Source: Spirochaetaceae bacterium (GTDB lineage: Bacteria > Spirochaetota > Spirochaetia > DSM-2461). Taken from it: 51,471 bases of DNA. The stretch spans positions 1 through 51,471 of the forward strand of contig JARGFR010000005.1 of the NCBI GenBank assembly GCA_029210985.1, written 5' to 3'. Positions 24,849-33,682 of the stretch are shown here, piece after piece. The number at the start of each line of letters is the position of its first letter. Positions within the stretch are counted from its first letter, which is position 1. The notes under the pieces were generated by a model, which was not told where the DNA came from, did not search any database, and saw only the letters and a list, made by a program, of their open reading frames with translations. The translations under genes and the position numbers were made by a program.

Positions 24849-25592
24849 ATGGTCCGTAAAGCACCTTTGGTCGCCCTGGTTGCCGTCCTTACCATCGTTC
24901 TCGGGGTCGGCATTGCCAAGTCCGTCGGGTATTGGAAGACCGAGAGTTCCAAAGTTCCCGTCACCATAACCGAGGGAGAATTCGCCGGTGAATACGATCC
25001 CGGTGACATCCGGGGTTCGTATTCCTTCGCCGATATCCAAGAGGTCTTTGGTGTTCCGCCGGAAATGCTGGCTGCGGCCTTCCTCATGACCGGAGGGAAT
25101 CCCGATGTCATCCTCGCCAAAGATCTGGAAACCACATGGGCCGATTTGGGCGGCGATGTCGAAGTGGGTACGGAATCGGTTCGCTACTTCACCGCCTTAT
25201 GGACGGGTCTCCCCTACGAACCCGAGGAGGACACCGTACTGCCCGCCGCCGCTGTGGAGATTCTTCTCGCCTACGATAAGATCGACACCGGACGTGCGGC
25301 GGCTCTGATGCAGCGAGCTGTCGGCCCGGCGGGTGGCGTTCAGACCGGTGTGACAGTCTCCGAACCCGAAGCCGTCGAGGACCATGAGATTCCCGATCGG
25401 ACCGTCAGGGGGCTGACAACCTTCGGAGACCTTTCCGGGTGGGGAGTGACTCCGGATATCTGGGAATCGGCCTTCAAGCTTCCCATGGGCTCCCGTTCCA
25501 CAGCGATCAAGGATTGGTCGACGGCCGAAGGACTCTCTATGTCTGAAGTGAAATCCCAGGCTCAAGCCATGGTCGACGCGGCACAGGAGTGA
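24849..25592 (+). CDS. Membrane-anchored protein with duplicated small domain
   Basis: The 247-residue protein has one N-terminal membrane anchor (residues 5-27) and a soluble, probably periplasmic region. Two similar segments stand out: residues 54-80 (IRGSYSFADIQEVFGVPPE and onward) and residues 186-212 (VRGLTTFGDLSGWGVTPDI and onward). Both have the pattern (I/V)RG-x-x-(T/S)F-x-D(L/I)...GV-P-(E/D)-(M/I)...A-F. Short domains of this pattern also occur attached to membrane polyferredoxins in other genomes, by my recollection. Placement directly after the polyferredoxin gene suggests a partner role. No cysteine is present, so it carries no FeS cluster. Function is unknown. Confidence 0.7.
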   Translation: MVRKAPLVALVAVLTIVLGVGIAKSVGYWKTESSKVPVTITEGEFAGEYDPGDIRGSYSFADIQEVFGVPPEMLAAAFLMTGGNPDVILAKDLETTWADLGGDVEVGTESVRYFTALWTGLPYEPEEDTVLPAAAVEILLAYDKIDTGRAAALMQRAVGPAGGVQTGVTVSEPEAVEDHEIPDRTVRGLTTFGDLSGWGVTPDIWESAFKLPMGSRSTAIKDWSTAEGLSMSEVKSQAQAMVDAAQE

Positions 25593-26833
25593 GTCGTAAG
25601 CTGAAGAGCATGGATAGTCGCCGACGTACATGGCGGTTTCTGTGGCCCGCCGCACTGGTCTTCCTTCTCGTGCTGGCCTCCTCGGCGGCGGTTCTGCGGG
25701 GAGGACGTCTCCGGGATACGGACCTGGCCCGACTCGGTTCCCTGGAAGCGGCCACATCTATCGCCGAAACATACACCCAGGACGGCTCGGCGGATATCGA
25801 CGACAAATCGGTGGTAGGCTGGGGTGTGTATACACCCGACGGCACCCTCATCGCTTCATGGGGAAGCGCCCCGGATCGTCTGAATACGGCACAATCCGGC
25901 AACGTTGTCGAAACACGACTTCTCGGTGGGATCCTCAGAACGGTCCGGCCGATGATGGTTCTGGGAATTGCCGGCAGCCCCGCAAAACATGTAGGATCGG
26001 GAGCCGGTGCGGGTGGCGGCATGAGACGCCTGGTTCTGGTGGATTGGGACATCAAGGCGTCGGCCGGCAATGAAGCCGGCCGCATCGCCGGTGTGGCGGG
26101 ACTGTCGCTCACGGCCTTGCTGATGCTCATCCTTCAGCAGCGGGCGGCAATCAGACTGGCTGTCTATCGCCGGGATGAAGAACGAAAAGCCAGACTGGTC
26201 CAGCTTGGAATGGCGGCCCGGACCCTCACCCATGAAATCCGCAATCCGCTGGGCATCATCAAGGTTCAGACGGCACTCTTGAAGAAAACACTCGGCCCGG
26301 AAGCCGCCGAAGGGCTTGAGATGGTGGACGGTGAGGTCAATCGCTTGAGTACCCTGACCGAGCGTGTCCGGGAATGGCTTGCCGATCCCGCCGGGAAGCC
26401 GGAGACGCTGAATGCCGCCGAAGAAATCACCAATCTTATTGCAAGACTGTCATGGGAAGTCACCTTCGTCAAACCGGAAGAAACCGTGACTCTGAAAATG
26501 GATCGGTCTCTGTTTGCCACGACTATGGAAAATCTCATCAGAAATGCCGTGGAAAGCCAGGAAGGCATCCCGGGGGCGAGTCCGCCCGCCGTACTGATGG
26601 AAAGTGATGCTCATAGCGTTCGGCTGTCCGTTCTGGACCACGGCGGTGGTCTCCCGGGGGGAGAGAAAGAACGGCTGTTCGATCCGTTCTTCACCACCAA
26701 AACTCAGGGCAGCGGGGTCGGTTTGGCCCTCTCCAAACAGGCGGTGGAAGCGGCCGGGGGAACCTTAACACTGAATAATCGAAAAGAAGGCGGGGCCTGT
26801 GCACTCATCATCCTGCCGAGGGAGCAGTCATAA
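25589..26833 (+). CDS. Sensor histidine kinase (NtrB-like partner of sigma-54 activator)
   Basis: The 414-residue kinase has two membrane helices (about 16-36 and 170-190) bracketing a periplasmic region of about 130 residues. A HisKA domain carries His215 (TLTHEIRNPLGII), and the HATPase domain shows N-box MENLIRNAVES, G1 DHGGGLPGG and FFTTKTQGSGVGLAL. It starts with GTG overlapping the previous stop; an ATG seven codons in (25610) is an alternative. It overlaps the downstream regulator by one base, making it the cognate kinase. The periplasmic loop, with a PDGTLIASWG motif, may sense a redox or metal cue. Confidence 0.9.
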   Translation: MSRKLKSMDSRRRTWRFLWPAALVFLLVLASSAAVLRGGRLRDTDLARLGSLEAATSIAETYTQDGSADIDDKSVVGWGVYTPDGTLIASWGSAPDRLNTAQSGNVVETRLLGGILRTVRPMMVLGIAGSPAKHVGSGAGAGGGMRRLVLVDWDIKASAGNEAGRIAGVAGLSLTALLMLILQQRAAIRLAVYRRDEERKARLVQLGMAARTLTHEIRNPLGIIKVQTALLKKTLGPEAAEGLEMVDGEVNRLSTLTERVREWLADPAGKPETLNAAEEITNLIARLSWEVTFVKPEETVTLKMDRSLFATTMENLIRNAVESQEGIPGASPPAVLMESDAHSVRLSVLDHGGGLPGGEKERLFDPFFTTKTQGSGVGLALSKQAVEAAGGTLTLNNRKEGGACALIILPREQS

Positions 26834-28176
26834 TGCGGATTCTGATCGTCGACGATGAAGAGAACCTGCGAAAAAGCCTGTCGGCGTATGTCAAAACCGA
26901 GGGTTGGGAGTCGGAACAGGCATCAAACGGACTTTCGGCCAGGAAGCTCCTGGAACAGGGCACATTCGACGCTCTGGCTCTGGATTTGAGAATGCCGGGT
27001 ATGGACGGCCTGGAACTTCTGGAGTGGATTATGAATGAAGGTCCGGCGGTTCCTGTTGTCATGATGAGCGCCTACGGTGATGTGGGAGATGCCGTGTCCG
27101 CCATGAAAGCCGGCGCTTCAGACTATCTTGTCAAACCATTTGACCCCGAAGAACTGATCATCAGATTAAAGAAAGCCGTTCTCGGACGGCGCATCCTTGT
27201 CGATCCGATGGCGTTCACGGCCGAGGGAACCAAGGATGTTCCCATGTCCCTGGATGCGGCCATGAAACCCATCATCGCTCTCCTGGATAAGGCGGCTCCC
27301 TCGGATGCCACCATTCTGATTACCGGCGAGAGCGGAACGGGCAAGGAAGTCGCCGCCGAATATGTTCACCGCGACTCTCCGCGTAAAGACGGTCCTTTTA
27401 TTCCGGTCAATCTGGGAGGTGTCCCGGAGGGATTGGTGGAAAGCGAACTGTTCGGATATGAAAAAGGCGCGTTCACCGGTGCGGATCGTCGGAAGATCGG
27501 CCTTTTTGAATCGGCCAACAGCGGGACGCTTTTCCTGGATGAGATCGGCGAAATGCCGGCCGGTCTGCAGGTGAAAATTCTCCGGGCAATACAGGAGAAA
27601 AAGATCCAGCGCCTCGGTGGTATCGGCGTCATCCCCATTGATGTCCGTATCATCGCGGCCACAAATCGCGACCTGGACGCGGAGGTGGCTCAAAAGCGCT
27701 TCCGTGAAGACCTCTATTATCGGTTGAACGTCATCAGAGTCGAGCTGCCGCCTCTGCGGGAGAGACCGGCGGACATCGCATTCCTGGCGGAATTGTTCCT
27801 CAAACGCCTCGCCGCCCGGGGACGAACCGACGTGAAAGAGCTCACTCCCAGAGCTTTGAAAGCCCTCTCGGACTACTCTTTCCCGGGCAATATCCGTGAA
27901 CTGGAGAATATGGTGGAAAGGGCCGTGATTCTGTCCAACGGCGACTCACTCGAACCCGGGGATTTCGCCCTGAATACCGGACAGGACAATTCATCCCGGT
28001 TGAATTCGTCCTACCGAGCCTCGGGAACCCTTCGTGAGATGGAAGAGGCGATGATTCGGGAGGCTCTGCTGCGGAATGAAGGGCATCGGGAACGCAGTGC
28101 GGCTGAGCTGGGCATCACCCGTAAAACACTGTTGAATAAGATGAAGGTATACGGTGTGGATTGGATGAACGATTGA
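26833..28176 (+). CDS. NtrC-family sigma-54-dependent response regulator
   Basis: The 447-residue activator has a receiver domain (Asp51 in LALDLRMPGMDG), an AAA+ sigma-54 interaction domain with Walker A GESGTGKE, the sigma-54-contacting GAFTGA loop (212-217), Walker B GTLFLDEIGEM and the R-finger region RFREDLYYRLNV. A Fis-type helix-turn-helix closes the protein (ERSAAELGITRKTLLNKMK). Phosphorylated by the upstream kinase, it should open sigma-54 promoters. The sigma-54 promoter at 23313, which heads the same gene run, is the obvious target and would create positive autoregulation. Confidence 0.95.
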   Translation: MRILIVDDEENLRKSLSAYVKTEGWESEQASNGLSARKLLEQGTFDALALDLRMPGMDGLELLEWIMNEGPAVPVVMMSAYGDVGDAVSAMKAGASDYLVKPFDPEELIIRLKKAVLGRRILVDPMAFTAEGTKDVPMSLDAAMKPIIALLDKAAPSDATILITGESGTGKEVAAEYVHRDSPRKDGPFIPVNLGGVPEGLVESELFGYEKGAFTGADRRKIGLFESANSGTLFLDEIGEMPAGLQVKILRAIQEKKIQRLGGIGVIPIDVRIIAATNRDLDAEVAQKRFREDLYYRLNVIRVELPPLRERPADIAFLAELFLKRLAARGRTDVKELTPRALKALSDYSFPGNIRELENMVERAVILSNGDSLEPGDFALNTGQDNSSRLNSSYRASGTLREMEEAMIREALLRNEGHRERSAAELGITRKTLLNKMKVYGVDWMND

Positions 28177-28352
28177 AGTTTTTCCGCCCTGAATCTGAAT
28201 TCACAAAACCTGGCTGTTTGTTTTATTGCCGTACATTTATAATTAGCCTTATATATTTTTATTCGGCATACCTATCTATTGCATTAAATGTCGGTCACAC
28301 GTACAATTCCAGAGTATAGATCGATAACACACAGCGGAGAGGGAATACAGGC

Positions 28353-29171
28353 ATGATCATCGAATGGTTCAAAACCCAGCCGGCCGTCATCCAAGCCTTA
28401 ATCGGAACGTTATTTACCTGGGGTCTTACTGCTTTGGGCGCAGGCATGGTGTTCTTCTTCAAGGAAATCAATCGTCGAGTCCTCGACGTGATGCTGGGAT
28501 TCGCCGCCGGCGTGATGATCGCAGCCAGCTATTGGTCGCTGCTTGCTCCGGCCATCGCCCTGTCCGAAGACATGGGAGGTGTCCCCTCGTGGGTACCCGC
28601 GGCCGTCGGTTTCCTCCTTGGAGCCGCGTTCTTAAGGATCTCCGATCGACTGATCCCTCACCTTCATCTCGGCATGCCTAAGAAGGATGCCGAAGGTCCT
28701 AAAACCAGCTGGCAGCGCAGTATCCTGCTCGTTCTGGCTATCACCATCCACAACATCCCCGAGGGGCTGGCCGTCGGCGTGGCCTTCGGGGCCGTCGCCG
28801 TGGGATACCCCGGGGCGTCTCTGGCAGCCGCGGTGGCCTTGGCTCTGGGTATAGGTATACAGAACTTTCCCGAGGGAACGGCTGTCTCCGTTCCGCTGAG
28901 ACGTGAGGGACTATCCAGATGGAAGTGTTTCCTCTACGGACAGGCTTCCGGCATCGTGGAACCGATTTTTGGTGTCTTGGGAGCCCTGGCGGTGGTGCTG
29001 ATGAGGCCGATACTCCCCTATGCTCTGGCTTTCGCCGCCGGTGCGATGATATTTGTCGTGATTGAAGAGCTCATCCCCGAATCCCATGAACACGGCAATA
29101 TCGACCTGGCGACAATGGGTGTCATTGTCGGTTTCACGGTGATGATGACCCTGGATGTGGCGCTTGGATGA
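28353..29171 (+). CDS. ZIP-family metal transporter
   Basis: The 272-residue integral membrane protein has eight predicted helices and the ZIP signature in helices 4 and 5: [15 protein letters not shown] and, later, [20 protein letters not shown] proteins move zinc, iron or manganese into the cytoplasm. The His/Asn/Glu metal-site residues are present. It is preceded by 176 AT-rich bases with no gene, in which I find no clear operator. A GGAGAGGG lies upstream of the ATG. The substrate metal cannot be read; the ZupT-like bacterial branch is the closest guess. Confidence 0.9.
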   Translation: MIIEWFKTQPAVIQALIGTLFTWGLTALGAGMVFFFKEINRRVLDVMLGFAAGVMIAASYWSLLAPAIALSEDMGGVPSWVPAAVGFLLGAAFLRISDRLIPHLHLGMPKKDAEGPKTSWQRSILLVLAITIHNIPEGLAVGVAFGAVAVGYPGASLAAAVALALGIGIQNFPEGTAVSVPLRREGLSRWKCFLYGQASGIVEPIFGVLGALAVVLMRPILPYALAFAAGAMIFVVIEELIPESHEHGNIDLATMGVIVGFTVMMTLDVALG

Positions 29172-29348
29172 GTTTTGAGGCCCCGTACATTGGGCATATG
29201 ATATCCCTCGTGTGGTTTGGACGCAGGACACTCTTCACATTTTCCACACTCAAAAGTCACTCAGGTTACACAATCTTCATGAAAAAACTCACGATGATGC
29301 CGTGTAATCTCATCTATTCCAATCATACTTATCAAGTAAGGATTAAAA

Positions 29349-30758
29349 ATGAAAACATATGACGTTATTGTTATTGGCGGAGGCGGAGCGGGCTTGAGTG
29401 CCGCATTCACCGCTGCGGGATTCGGAAAGAAGACGATGCTGGTGGAAAAGAATAAAACCGGTGGTGAATGTACCTGGAACGGCTGTATTCCCAGCAAGGC
29501 CATGATCCACCTGGCGGAACTCGCCCATGCCGCGGCCTTAACGGGATCGGGCACGGTAAAGCAAGAAAGCCCATTCCAAAAAATCGATGATGTCAGACAG
29601 GCGGTGTATGCCCATGAATCCCCGGAAGTACTGGCTCAACGGGGGGTGGATACGCTCATCGGCGAGGCGCGTTTCACCGGTCCTGATACCATCGAAGTCA
29701 ATGGCGAATCCTATAGGGCAAAGAGATTTATTGTCGCTGTAGGTTCCCGGGCTCTAGTGCCGCCGGTTCCGGGATTGGCGGACACACCGCATATCACCAA
29801 TGAGACTCTTTTTGATCTCAAAGCCCTGCCGAAAAGCGTCCTGGTGATGGGCGGCGGACCCATCGGACTGGAAATGGCTCAGGCGCTTTCACGCCTTGGT
29901 GTGGAAATTACGGTGGTGGAAATGCTGGATCGCATTCTCTTCCGGGAAGACCCGGACACCGCGGAAGTGATCAGAGAGAAGCTGGTTGACGAGGGTGTCA
30001 TGATCCTTACCGGCGCCAAAGCCGTCAATGCATCAACCACTCCAAATGGTGTTCAATTGACAGTGGAAACCGACGGACGGAAGGCAAATCTTGAAGCCGA
30101 ATCGCTCCTGGTTGCCGTGGGTCGCCGCAGCGGTGCGGGAGGACTGAACCTGGAAGCCGCGGGAGTGAAAACGACACCCAAGGGGGTCGAGGTGGACAAG
30201 AGGCTGAGAACCTCCAATCCGCGAATTTATGCCGCGGGAGATGTGGCCGGTCCGTATGCGTTCAGTCATATGGCGGAATATCAGGGAGTCAAGGCAGCAA
30301 TGAACGCCATCCTGCCTTTCAAATCCAAGGTCAACTACAATCATGTCGCCTGGGCCACCTTCACGGATCCGGAAATCGCCAGAGCGGGAATGACTGAAGA
30401 TGAAGCCCGACAGAAATACGGAAAACGCGTCAAGGTTTATACTCATCGATACGAGGATCTGGATCGGGGACGCACCGTTCCGGGGACAAAGGGTCTTGTA
30501 AAGATTATCCTTGGCCCGAGAAGCCGAATACTGGGCGCTCATATCGCCGGGGAGCGGGCGGGGGAACTCATATCGGAAATTCAGGTGATGAAGACCCTGG
30601 GTATCGGCTACCACAAATTACGCGGTGTGATTCATCCCTACCCCACCTACGCCGACATCTTGAGGCAGATCGCTAAGAAAGTGGCTTTGGACCGAATTCT
30701 GGATCATCCGGTGGTGAGACTGTTCCGAGGTTCGAAGGGAGATACCGATGGCAGTTGA
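29349..30758 (+). CDS. Pyridine nucleotide-disulfide oxidoreductase, class I
   Basis: The 469-residue flavoprotein has an FAD-binding GGGGAGLSAA near the N-terminus, the redox-active pair in GGECTWNGCIPSKAM (Cys-x4-Cys), an NAD(P)H site (VLVMGGGPIGLEMAQAL) and the second FAD motif IYAAGDVAG. At the C-terminal active site HPYPTYAD replaces the HPHPTxxE of lipoamide dehydrogenase, so the usual catalytic His is Tyr, as in mercuric-reductase-like enzymes. The Cys pair at the MerA C-terminus and an N-terminal HMA domain are absent, so MerA is not supported. It overlaps the ABC ATPase gene and heads the ynj-like operon. Its disulfide or metal substrate is unknown. Confidence 0.88.
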   Translation: MKTYDVIVIGGGGAGLSAAFTAAGFGKKTMLVEKNKTGGECTWNGCIPSKAMIHLAELAHAAALTGSGTVKQESPFQKIDDVRQAVYAHESPEVLAQRGVDTLIGEARFTGPDTIEVNGESYRAKRFIVAVGSRALVPPVPGLADTPHITNETLFDLKALPKSVLVMGGGPIGLEMAQALSRLGVEITVVEMLDRILFREDPDTAEVIREKLVDEGVMILTGAKAVNASTTPNGVQLTVETDGRKANLEAESLLVAVGRRSGAGGLNLEAAGVKTTPKGVEVDKRLRTSNPRIYAAGDVAGPYAFSHMAEYQGVKAAMNAILPFKSKVNYNHVAWATFTDPEIARAGMTEDEARQKYGKRVKVYTHRYEDLDRGRTVPGTKGLVKIILGPRSRILGAHIAGERAGELISEIQVMKTLGIGYHKLRGVIHPYPTYADILRQIAKKVALDRILDHPVVRLFRGSKGDTDGS

Positions 30759-31512
30759 TATCCGAGGTCTTTCAAAAAGATTCGGCGAGAACGAAGTTCT
30801 TGATTCGGTCAGCCTTCGAATCAACGACGGGGAGTTTATTTCCCTCATTGGTCCATCCGGCGTCGGCAAAACCACTCTTCTGAAGATTCTGGCCGACTTG
30901 GAAACTCCGAACTCAGGGATGATCCGCTTCTCCGAGCCTCCCAGCAAAGCCAGGCCGGTGATTATGGTTTTTCAGGACTTCGCCCTTTTTCCACATATGA
31001 ATATCGCCGAGAACATCGGCTACGGTCTTAAAGTCAGAGGAGTCCATAAGAAGCATCGGATGCCCAAGGTGAAGACGATGCTGGACTGGTTCGGACTTTC
31101 CGATAAGGCACATGATTATCCGGCCCATATCTCGGCAGGTCAGAAGCAGAGGGCGGCGATTGCCCGAGCACTGATCGTCGAGCCTATGATTCTTCTGCTG
31201 GACGAACCATTCGCCAACCTCGACAAGAACTTAAAGGGCGAAACAGCCGAATTCATCAGACGGACTCAAAAGTCGTTTGACATTACCACGGTGATGGTGA
31301 CTCACGACCAGGAGGAAGCCTTTTCGGTGTCCGACCGTATCGGTGTTCTGATCGGAGGCGTACTCAAGCAGTATGCAAGCCCGGAAGTATTGGTTTCGAG
31401 CCCGGCCGATCCGGATGTCGCCAGATTCCTGGGACAGGGAAACGCACTGATATCCGGCTCGAAATCATCACTTGGCCCCTACCTGGAATTATCGGAAAGG
31501 AATACTTCATGA
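30748..31512 (+). CDS. YnjD-like ABC transporter ATP-binding protein
   Basis: The 254-residue ATPase has Walker A GPSGVGKTT, the Q-loop QDFALFPHMNIAENI, an ABC signature variant HISAGQKQRAAIARAL (SAGQ instead of SGGQ), Walker B ILLLDEPFANLD and the switch His in VTHDQEEAF. It belongs to the class that powers binding-protein-dependent importers of thiamine, iron or polyamine type. It overlaps the flavoprotein gene upstream by 11 bases and the binding protein downstream by four (ATGA). Confidence 0.9.
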   Translation: MAVDIRGLSKRFGENEVLDSVSLRINDGEFISLIGPSGVGKTTLLKILADLETPNSGMIRFSEPPSKARPVIMVFQDFALFPHMNIAENIGYGLKVRGVHKKHRMPKVKTMLDWFGLSDKAHDYPAHISAGQKQRAAIARALIVEPMILLLDEPFANLDKNLKGETAEFIRRTQKSFDITTVMVTHDQEEAFSVSDRIGVLIGGVLKQYASPEVLVSSPADPDVARFLGQGNALISGSKSSLGPYLELSERNTS

Positions 31513-32810
31513 CACATTTTACAAATCATAAAAAAAGACTCGCCTCGGCCGCATTGGCCAACAGGCAAAGAGCGCATCGGCTATTCAGCATCCTGACCGG
31601 ATTGCTGATTTTTCTTCTTCTCATTACCGCTCCACTGCCGGTAGGCGCCCGGGGCGGAGAGGAGGTAACAGATCCTCTGACGATGGAATGGGAAGAAATA
31701 GTCGCATCGGCCAGGGGCAGTGAAGTCAGTTTCTATATGTGGGGCGGATCCACGGAAATCAACACTTGGATCGATATGAAGGTTGCCGAAGGGCTGAAAG
31801 CGGAATATGAGGTCACCCTGAAGCGCGTTCCCATGGATGCGTCGGTATTTGTCAATAAACTGCTGGCCGAAAAACAGGCCGGCAGGGACAGAAGTGTTAT
31901 CGATCTGTTATGGATCAACGGAGAGAATTTCCGCAATGCCAAGGAAGCCGATCTCCTTTGGGGCCCCTATGTCCGAAAACTTCCGAATTTCGTCGCCCAT
32001 GTGGATCCCGCCTCGGCGGCCACCGATTTCGGTTTCCCCACCGACGGCTATGAAGCCCCATACGGCAAAGCATGGTTCGTTTTCGAATACGACACAGCCA
32101 AAATAGAGAATCCTCCAGCCGACTTTGACGAACTCACCGCCTGGATCAAAGCCAACCCCGGCCGATTCACCTACCCCCAGCCGCCTGATTTCACCGGTTC
32201 GGCGTTCCTCAGGCTGGCCTTCTATCATGCAAACGGCGGTCATGAAGCCTTCATGGAGGGTTTTGAAGAGAATCTCGCCGAAAAATCCGTCGAGCCTCTG
32301 ATTGCCTGGCTGGAAGATATCGAACCATATCTCTGGCAGGAAGGACGGAGTTACCCTCGAGATTCGGCGGCCCTGGACGCACTCTTTGAACGGGGAGAGG
32401 TGGACTTTTCCATGAACTACAACGTCTCTCATGCGTCGAATAAAATCGCTACAGGTCAGTATCCCGATACTGTCCGAACCTTTGTTCCTAAGGATTCGGC
32501 TCTCTTCAACCTGCATTTCACCGCCATTCCATTCAACTCGCCCAACAAAGCCGGCGCGCTGGTGCTGTCGAACTATCTTCTCTCTCCCGAAATTCAGCTC
32601 TCAAAGAACGATCCGGCGAACTGGGGAGATTTGACGGTTCTGGATCCCGGAAGACTCGATGCCGCCGATGCGGCGGCCTTCGCCGCCTTGGACCAGGGTG
32701 TGGCGACGCTGTCCCTGGAAGCTCTCACATCCGAAGCAGTTCCTGAAATCTCATCGGAGTACATTGAATTTCTGGAATCCGCCTGGGACGAGCGCATCCT
32801 GAGGAAATAA
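31509..32810 (+). CDS. ynjB: YnjB-like ABC transporter substrate-binding protein
   Basis: The 433-residue protein has an N-terminal basic segment and hydrophobic stretch (LTGLLIFLLLITAPLPVGA) for export. The mature part has YnjB hallmarks: FYMWGGSTEINTWID, LKRVPMDASVFVNKLLAEK and DLLWINGENFRNAKEADLL, with a C-lobe containing FNLHFTAIPFNSPNKAGAL. YnjB proteins are solute-binding proteins of a conserved but functionally unassigned importer. Its gene lies between the ATPase and the two permeases, so the four form one transporter. The ligand is not known. Confidence 0.88.
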   Translation: MTHFTNHKKRLASAALANRQRAHRLFSILTGLLIFLLLITAPLPVGARGGEEVTDPLTMEWEEIVASARGSEVSFYMWGGSTEINTWIDMKVAEGLKAEYEVTLKRVPMDASVFVNKLLAEKQAGRDRSVIDLLWINGENFRNAKEADLLWGPYVRKLPNFVAHVDPASAATDFGFPTDGYEAPYGKAWFVFEYDTAKIENPPADFDELTAWIKANPGRFTYPQPPDFTGSAFLRLAFYHANGGHEAFMEGFEENLAEKSVEPLIAWLEDIEPYLWQEGRSYPRDSAALDALFERGEVDFSMNYNVSHASNKIATGQYPDTVRTFVPKDSALFNLHFTAIPFNSPNKAGALVLSNYLLSPEIQLSKNDPANWGDLTVLDPGRLDAADAAAFAALDQGVATLSLEALTSEAVPEISSEYIEFLESAWDERILRK

Positions 32811-32821
32811 GAGTATCCATC

Positions 32822-33682
32822 ATGTACAGCCGCCGCGGATCCAGATTGAGACTGCTGCCTCTGATTATCCCTATCGGCGGTCTTTTTGCCGCTGGAGCGG
32901 CGGTGACGGTGATTCAGTCCTTCGGAGCTCTCATTCCCGTACCGGGAATGGAGATGGGAACCGATGCGTGGACGTACATATTTGCCGATTCCTGGATTGG
33001 TTTGTCCATTCTCCATACTCTTGCGGTGTCCCTGATATCCGCCGGTATTGCGGTGGCGCTGGGGACGATTCTGGCCTGGGGAATATTTCGACTGCCGGGG
33101 ATTTGGCGTCAACTCGCTGCGGTCTACAAAATACCTCTGATTCTTCCTCATCTGACGATCGCCTATATCACCATCATCATTTTCGGGCAGGCGGGCTTCC
33201 TCTCGGCGCTGACGGCAAAAATGGGATGGGTCTCTGCGCCGTCGGATTTTCCGAATCTGCTCTACAGCGGACACGGGATCGGAGTCGGTCTGGCCTATGT
33301 CATCAAAGAGACATCCTTCGTCATACTCATGGTGACCGGGATGCTGCGCAAGCTTGATGAGTCCCTGGTTGTCAGCGCCAGAATGTTGGGCGCTTCCAGG
33401 GCCGGGGTGTTCAAGGACATCGTCATCCCCCATGTCAAGCCGGCAATGATCAGCAGTTTTCTCATTCTGAGCTTGTATGCATTGGGTGCGTTCGAGATCC
33501 CCTGGCTTATCGGAGAGAGCAAGCCGCAGATGCTGAGCGTCACTATTTACAATTTGTATTTCCAGCGCGATCTGTCCCGTCGGCCCGAAGCCGCCGCCCT
33601 GCTCACTCTCCTGATGCTGCTCTCGGCGATTCTCATCTACGCCGCCTTTGTGCTCACCCGCAGGAGAAAGCGGAATGGCTGA
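32822..33682 (+). CDS. ABC transporter permease, first half of a YnjC-like pair
   Basis: The 286-residue protein has six membrane helices and the EAA loop ARMLGASRAGVFKDIVIPHVKP that docks the ATPase. In E. coli the YnjC permease is a single, roughly double-length polypeptide; here the two halves are separate genes. Its 3' end overlaps the start of the second permease by eight bases. Confidence 0.88.
   Translation: MYSRRGSRLRLLPLIIPIGGLFAAGAAVTVIQSFGALIPVPGMEMGTDAWTYIFADSWIGLSILHTLAVSLISAGIAVALGTILAWGIFRLPGIWRQLAAVYKIPLILPHLTIAYITIIIFGQAGFLSALTAKMGWVSAPSDFPNLLYSGHGIGVGLAYVIKETSFVILMVTGMLRKLDESLVVSARMLGASRAGVFKDIVIPHVKPAMISSFLILSLYALGAFEIPWLIGESKPQMLSVTIYNLYFQRDLSRRPEAAALLTLLMLLSAILIYAAFVLTRRRKRNG

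Noticed and set aside
29349-30758. Mercuric reductase (MerA)
   Set aside because: No N-terminal metal-binding domain, no C-terminal Cys pair and no mer genes nearby; only the general fold and the active-site Tyr fit.
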